Shown: positions 9,325 to 13,814 of the stretch, piece by piece
Layout: each line of letters opens with the position of its first letter
How positions within the stretch are numbered: position 1 is the first letter of the stretch
Assembly (NCBI GenBank): GCA_016987375.1
Contig: PJRA01000011.1
Coordinates: 2,203,384 to 2,217,197, forward strand
Origin: Brachionus koreanus
Lineage: Eukaryota; Rotifera; Eurotatoria; Ploima; Brachionidae
Direction: 5' to 3'
DNA length: 13,814 nucleotides
Made by a program: the position numbers and the translations under genes
Notes under the pieces: model-generated
Told to the model about the DNA's origin: nothing
Database searches by the model: none
The model's input: only the letters and a program-made list of their open reading frames with translations

Positions 9325-9346
9325 AAACGAGTCATTTGACTCGTTT
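9325..9346. repeat. Perfect palindrome AAACGAGTCA-TT-TGACTCGTTT, with an extra half-site
   Basis: Two 10-base arms in perfect inverted order flank a 2-base centre. A third copy of GACTCGTTT follows at 9353-9361 in direct orientation. It lies about 180 bases inside the left end of the TTAA-flanked unit, so it may be a subterminal transposase-binding hairpin. Its G+C content stands out from the surrounding sequence. Confidence 0.75.
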
Positions 9347-9389
9347 AATCTAGACTCGTTTGTTTTTTGTAAAATAATAAATTTGCTGC

Positions 9390-10045
9390 TGGAAAATATA
9401 TTTTGGTTGACCAAAGAAAGATATTTTTCTTGAAGTGAAGCATACATTTGCTCTAATTGTTCTCAATACGGTTCTGCATTTATGGCTCAAAATGTATTTC
9501 CACTTGGAAATTTCATCAAAAAGAAAACATCATCTTATGTTCATAGCGTCTTTTCACGACTGACTGAACTGGCTAAGATGGGCCAAACCATTGATTTCTG
9601 TTATCATAATTTCAAAAATAGATCCACTTTTCATCACAAGTAATGATCCCTTTGAAAAGCCTTTCAACTAGAAGAATTTTTAAGATGTTTTCTACAAATT
9701 TCAATGCACCGTTGAATATCTAACTAAATCTGTCAAAACATGCGGAACAGCTCCGCAACGTCTGTTAATTAAATTATCAGCTTTGTAAATCAAATTAAGG
9801 TGACGAGATATCGTCGATTGTGGTGTGTAAAGGTCATTTGATGAAGCTTGTGGCTGCTCTCAACAACCGTACCCAGAACATTCTGATCAAAAATTCCTGG
9901 TCTACCTGACCCTTTCTTCCTTTGAAGGCTCGTATCACCACTTTTGAGTTTTTTAAACCAATCTTGTAAACTTCTTACTTTAAGCTCATTTTCATCTTCC
10001 ACTAGACATATTTCACAAGTTACTGCTGATGTTGATTAACATTTT
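9390..10045 (-). pseudogene. Degenerate mariner-family transposase
   Basis: Reading the minus strand through several frames recovers a mariner transposase in order. The HTH region (10002-9790) contains QDWFKKLKSGDTSL and GSGRPGIFDQNVL. It is followed, after a frameshift, by STISRHLNLIYKADNLINRR and AVPHVLTD. The catalytic-domain opening CDEKWIYF follows, with the first aspartate of the D,D34D triad, and then RNQWFGPS. Last is a segment ending in LEQMYASLQEKYLSLVNQ, usually just before the second catalytic aspartate. In-frame stops and at least two frameshifts interrupt it, and the second and third catalytic aspartates are missing, so it is dead and 3'-truncated. Similarity is closest to the irritans/SETMAR-like style of mariner, by recollection of motifs. 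The ends of the relic are approximate. Confidence 0.85.
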
Positions 10046-10306
10046 TTTTCCAATAATCAAAATTTAAAAATTTTCATTTAAAGCTATCTTTTTATAAAAC
10101 TTTTTAGAATCAGACTAACAAAGAGTTAGACTTATCATTTTGAATTCTGTTTAGAGCATACAATTCTACAATTCACTCATCAGATTTCCATAAAATATTT
10201 ATTTATAGTAGCAGATTCAGAAATTTTTTGGTTGATATAATTTATTCTTTATAAGATAAATGAGTATAAAAAAGTTTCAAATTGTCACCGGTCCTTTGAG
10301 TGTTAA

Positions 10307-10668
10307 AAGAAAATTTATGAATCATGTATCATGTAAAACAAACATTTTATTTTTTCTAATATAAGAAAAAAAGCAGCAATAAGTTTATTTTAATTTAATT
10401 ACTTTTTTGGATTGATAAATTTTCGAATAGAAGAAATCTTTTGATGATCGAACTTTTGTCCTTATGTTCAATTTGGCTGAAAATTTCAAAAATTATAATT
10501 TTTTGTTATTTTTATATTGCCATTTAAAAATAATTCAATTTTGCTAAGTAATTAAAAGACCAAGGGTTTATTTAGATAAGCCATCTTGAAGACTGAATAT
10601 CTTAATAGATTTAAGTAAATGAAATTCAATATATCAAAAGTTTTGCTTATAATTGTCAAGTTGCTATC
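10307..10668. other. AT-rich spacer between the two transposon insertions
   Basis: I see no open frame of substance, no repeats and no recognisable site in this stretch. It lies between the right TTAA of the piggyBac-like unit and the left target duplication of the foldback MITE. Confidence 0.6.
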
Positions 10669-11003
10669 ATTTGATGGGCATTGTGAATTTTGAAACAAAA
10701 AACAAAATCAAAAATTTAAAATAAAAAAAAAATTTTTTCTCAAAAAATCAAAAATTCGTTTTGTAAAAATGTATGAACTGATACAAGTTTTGTATCACCC
10801 AAATTTAGTCTGTGTATAAACTTTGCTATTATTCAACACAGTAGATGAATTAGAAAATTATTAAAATTAAATTTGGATGATACAAAACTTGTATCAGTAC
10901 ATATATTTTACAAAACGAATTTTTGACCCTTAGAAAAAAATTTATTTTAATTTGAAATTTTTGATTTTGTTTTTTGTTTCAAAATTCACAATGCCATTTG
11001 ATG
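10669..11003. mobile_element. Complete foldback MITE (10677-10995) with perfect 8-bp target duplication
   Basis: ATTTGATG at 10669-10676 is repeated exactly at 10996-11003. Between them lies a 319-bp element that starts GGCATTGTGAATTTTGAAAC and ends with its near-exact reverse complement. The arms (10677-10807 and 10868-10995) are inverted repeats of about 130 bases around a loop of about 60 bases, so nearly the whole element folds back. Each arm also contains a small inner palindrome, GATACAAGTTTTGTATC on the left and GATACAAAACTTGTATC on the right. It has no coding capacity. An 8-bp duplication suits hAT, P or Merlin elements, and the GG start argues mildly for Merlin. It must be mobilised by a transposase elsewhere. 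Confidence 0.92.
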
Positions 11004-11452
11004 TATAGAATATAGTAAAAAAGCTAAATATAAATATTTAATTTTTATTTCTTTAATTTATCTGTCTTAGCTCCAAATAGGAACAATACTGGAAACTAAG
11101 AAAAATAATACTCTTCTTTTTCAAAACAGAAGAAAAAAAAACTTTTTTTTTAAAATCTTTTATCTAATAATTTGACCCAGCAGAGCTACTTTAAATAAAC
11201 TGACCTGAGTTTTTAATTCTATTTAAAAGTTTAAAAACAAATCATGTTTAATAAAATATAGCTTAACAATTAAGCATTTTTGTTAGCTTTGAATTTATAA
11301 ACAAAATGCATAATTAAATTTCATGCAAAAACTCAAATGCAAATATCTTCTTAGTTTCTTGAATTATTAATTTAGAAACAAAAAATTTATTTTCTATTTT
11401 CAACAAGGCTAAATAAATTTCAACCCCTTCTGTAACGAAAATCGTAAACACA
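11004..11452. other. 5' flank of ABHD16A
   Basis: AT-rich, non-coding sequence between the MITE and the first ABHD16A codon. It should carry the promoter and 5' untranslated region. No motif stands out; the last 50 bases are slightly richer in G+C and may be transcribed leader. Confidence 0.5.
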
Positions 11453-13372
11453 ATGTTTATTTACATGATCAAAAGTGTTTATGGACCACAATTATACCGG
11501 ATATTTAGCCAAGATGATTCTTCAAGGGGTCGGTATTATATTCCCGGCAATTTGGAATACTATTCAAATTCTCTTCTATCTCTAGTACTTAAATTAAAAT
11601 TGAAATATTGATAATATTCTAATTATGAGTTCAATCTAGTTTCGAGGATTGTATGTGTTCTGCAAATGGGGATCTCCGTTAATTTTGGCTTATGCATACA
11701 AAAATAACTATTTTAGCCTTGACGGTTTGTGCTCTTTGGCCAAGCTGGCATGTCTATTCGGCTTTGTTATAGTTTCAACCTTTGTGAGTCGAGGCTTGGG
11801 CAGAAGTCGTGATCCACTCTACTTAGAATTCATCAAGCAGTACACTGATATCAACCAGAAAAAAAATTCAGCCGAAAAACAAGTCAGTTTTATCAGTACA
11901 AAAAAAATGTATAAATTTTCTTTATCATTATTTAGAAATTCTTATCAAAATATGACTTTGAGATGAAGAATTGGAATCCAGACTTTATATCCACATCTAG
12001 GCCTCCTCTTTTGTAAAACAAAAACATTTTTTTATATTTTTCTTTATCATTTTTTTTGGTTCAGTAAAAACAAGGTACAAAGAACTTTGAATGAAAGTTT
12101 TCTTTCTAAAATAAAGTATCCACTGTGGCGAGTTTTGAGCATAATTTGTGTCGAGACATTTGGATTAAGAATGATGTACCCTGGCGTGATGATTCAAAAT
12201 TTGATAGGGAATGCTTTATTGGAAGGAAGAGCCAAACTAATCGAATTTAAAAAAGCCAAAAGAGCTGTTATTCAAACAGCAGATAATTGCCAAAATAAAA
12301 TAGACACTTTGTTCGTAGATCAGCGCAATAGGGAAAATTTTTCAAATATTGCCACTTTAACGAACAACAATTTGGGCTCTAATGGAAAATATCTGGTCTT
12401 ATGCTGTGATGGAAATGCTTCGTTTTACGAAGTAGGCTGTTTCCAGATTCCTATTGAGAATGGATACTCTGCACTAGGCTGGAATTATCCTGGATTCGGC
12501 CAAAGCACGGTATTTTTTTATAAAAAAAAAAATGAAAATTTTTTAAATTTAATTCAACATTTTAGGGTCTGCCATATCCGAAGCAACTAACAGCTGCGTC
12601 AGATGCGGTAATGCAGTATGCATTCAGTTTAGGCTTTAAACAAGAGAACATAATCCTATTTTCATGGAGTATTGGCGGATTTGCAGTCTCATGGCTTACC
12701 AATCATTATCCAGACGTAAAAGCAGTCATAATGGACGCTTGTTTCGACACTATTACACCTTTGGCTCAACAACAGATGCCAAAATTTGCAAGCAAATTTG
12801 TCAAATACACAATAGAGCATAATTTGAACTTGAATGTGGCTGAATTGATAAGCAAATATCATGGGCCTGTTACATTCATACGAAGAACTCAAGACGAAAT
12901 AATTTCAATCATGTAAATTTTAATTTTTGTGTTTAAAATTTATTAAGTTTGTTCTTTTAGACCAAGAGTAGCAGCGACTAATAGAGGAAACGATTTGCTT
13001 ATAAGTACCCTGATGACCAGATACCCGAGTATAGTTGACAAGGATACCATTCCGTATATTCGCACTTGGCTCAGTGCAAAAAATGATTTAGAAAGAACCA
13101 AAGTTTTTAGTTCCTATACAACAGAAAATATTCAATTGTGTGAGTCAATATTGAGAAGTTATGCAAGTGAAATGAATGGACCCAAAAAGTATCCAGTCTA
13201 TTTTGGCAAAGAAAATGAAGCAAGAAAAGAAATTAAATTGGCAATGGCTGTTTATCTAGCAGACAAGTATTTACTAAATTTTGAGTCGTCCCATTGCCAA
13301 CCACTGTCTAATGAATTTTTCCGCATACCTTGGTCCGAAAACTCAATGAGACAGCTTAGTTATTCATTTTAA
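11453..13372 (+). CDS. ABHD16A: ABHD16A, phosphatidylserine lipase / alpha-beta hydrolase, six exons
   Basis: Membrane serine hydrolase. In mammals ABHD16A removes one acyl chain from phosphatidylserine to give lyso-PS, at the ER. Exons: 11453-11584, 11640-11882, 11936-12012, 12065-12509, 12566-12912, 12961-13372. All junctions are GT-AG, introns are 48-56 bp and all phases agree, giving 551 residues against about 558 in human. Residues 1-44 contain the conserved GPQLYRIF-like start and YY-x-x-x-x-LE region. Two hydrophobic segments at about 47-65 and 73-92 anchor it. GLRMMYPG and the segment FVDQR lead into the hydrolase core with LVLCCDGNASFYEVGC and ALGWNYPGFG. The nucleophile is Ser334 in SWSIGG; the acid is probably Asp409 in RRTQDEII; the base is probably His526 in NFESSHC. 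TNRGNDLL (421-428) is also family-typical. The ATG at 11453 is the first in frame; a second at 11465 is possible. Nothing looks broken. Confidence 0.96.
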
Positions 13373-13414
13373 GGCTAAATCTATTGATTATTGATGTTAG
13401 GTATTTTTAGTGTA

Positions 13415-13430
13415 AATAAAGTGAAATAAA
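13415..13430 (+). promoter_or_regulatory. Two tandem AATAAA polyadenylation signals for ABHD16A
   Basis: AATAAA occurs at 13415-13420 and again at 13425-13430, 42 and 52 bases after the stop codon. Short spacing, correct strand and doubling make this the likely transcript end region. Confidence 0.6.
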
Positions 13431-13726
13431 AAATTAGAAGGTTTCATTTGATCTATTGAAACTTTGGTTTTTTGAGGAAAAAATTTTTTTTCAAGAATTT
13501 TTTTTTTAATTTGTTTTGGAATTTTATATAAAATAAATAGTTGATCAAATGATCTTATAAAATTTTTAATATTTAAGTTAAATAATTTTTAAAATGATGA
13601 AATCTTTTAGAATGAAATTAATTTATTAATTCGGAGAGGTAATATTTTTATTGTAAGCAAAATTAAATAAGAAAAACTAAACTATTTAAGTGAATTAATT
13701 TTGATTTTGATTTACCAGCGTCATAT
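13431..13726. other. Spacer downstream of ABHD16A
   Basis: AT-rich sequence with no recognisable gene or repeat. It separates the ABHD16A poly(A) signals from a possible minus-strand coding fragment at the window edge, which would make the two genes convergent. Confidence 0.5.
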
Positions 13727-13814
13727 TTAACTGAAACGGTTTTTCTTTGAAGACATCAGCTTATTTTTAGCGATAAATTCCTCAAAAGTTTTCAAAATGG
13801 TTTTCACCATTACT
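13727..13814 (-). CDS. Possible C-terminal coding fragment of another gene, cut by the window edge
   Basis: The minus strand is open from the window edge to TAA at 13727-13729, about 28 codons ending in KLMSSKKNRFS. Base composition rises here relative to the spacer, as it does in the other coding exons. The tail is basic. I do not recognise a family from so short a piece. An alternative is a splice arrangement using the TTTCAG at about 13731-13736 as an acceptor. Only the neighbouring sequence can decide. Confidence 0.3.
   Translation of the reverse strand, partial: VMVKTILKTFEEFIAKNKLMSSKKNRFS

Larger units (their letters stand above)
9142..10306. mobile_element. TTAA-flanked piggyBac-like non-autonomous element carrying mariner debris
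   Basis: TTAA at 9142-9145 is followed by CACTAGAAGCACCAAG. TTAA at 10303-10306 is preceded, read inward on the minus strand, by CACTCAAAGGACCGGTGAC. These ends form imperfect inverted repeats (CACT, then AAG, then ACC), and similarity continues weakly for about 38 bases. A TTAA target and CACTAG-type termini fit the piggyBac superfamily. A 22-base palindrome near the left end (9325-9346) resembles the subterminal GTCA-x-TTGAC hairpins of such elements. Unit length between the TTAAs is 1,157 bp. No piggyBac transposase is visible; the interior holds a decayed mariner transposase, so this is either a nested insertion or a composite. Confidence 0.55.

Noticed and set aside
9790..10002. An apparently intact small helix-turn-helix gene of about 70 codons.
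   Set aside because: It is the N-terminal part of a dead mariner transposase. The next mariner segments continue in other frames with stops, so it is not an independent gene.
12689..12892. A 67-codon open frame on the minus strand.
   Set aside because: It is antisense to the well-supported exon 5 of ABHD16A and has no family features of its own.
208..13372. The idea that the ABCA transporter, DUF1295 protein and ABHD16A form one lipid-handling cluster.
   Set aside because: They are on different strands, 1-3 kb apart with transposons between, and each is a separate eukaryotic transcription unit. Shared membrane themes alone do not support a system.
1..13814. CRISPR arrays, tRNA or rRNA genes, bacterial operons or phage genes.
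   Set aside because: There are no regularly spaced direct repeats, no cloverleaf or rRNA-like G+C-rich blocks, and the gene structure is plainly eukaryotic.

Overview
This is eukaryotic nuclear DNA, very rich in A+T (about three quarters by eye). It carries multi-exon genes split by tiny GT-AG introns, most of them 44-57 bp, together with decayed DNA transposons and a non-LTR retrotransposon relic. There are no bacterial operons, RBS patterns, CRISPR arrays or RNA genes that I can see. The compact introns, base composition and animal-type gene set fit a small AT-rich invertebrate. A monogonont rotifer such as Brachionus is my best guess, but the sequence alone does not prove it.

Layout. (1) 208-6513, minus strand: an ABCA-subfamily ABC transporter that I could join from 15 exons with every splice phase agreeing (852 codons plus stop). 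It has one transmembrane domain and one complete nucleotide-binding domain, so as modelled it is half-size. The Walker A motif is spread over two microexons of 20 and 25 bp. Its introns hold a hAT-like element with a broken BED zinc-finger frame (4447-5321) and a decayed CR1/jockey-type endonuclease fragment (about 2752-2965). (2) 7719-8681, minus strand: an intronless 320-residue membrane protein of the DUF1295 / steroid 5-alpha-reductase-like family. (3) 9142-10306: a TTAA-flanked, piggyBac-like 1.16-kb unit containing a dead mariner transposase. (4) 10669-11003: a 319-bp foldback MITE with a perfect 8-bp target-site duplication. The right end of a second copy forms bases 1-97 of the window. 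(5) 11453-13372, plus strand: a complete six-exon ABHD16A (phosphatidylserine lipase) gene of 551 codons. (6) The right edge holds a possible last-exon fragment of another minus-strand gene.

Functionally, the three intact genes are all membrane or lipid related: a probable lipid transporter, a polytopic reductase-like enzyme and a phospholipid lipase. They are separate transcription units on different strands, and I see no evidence that they form one system. I found no convincing new multi-gene system. The most interesting points are the half-size ABCA model, the microexons in its P-loop, the intronless reductase-like gene and the nested, mostly non-autonomous transposons.
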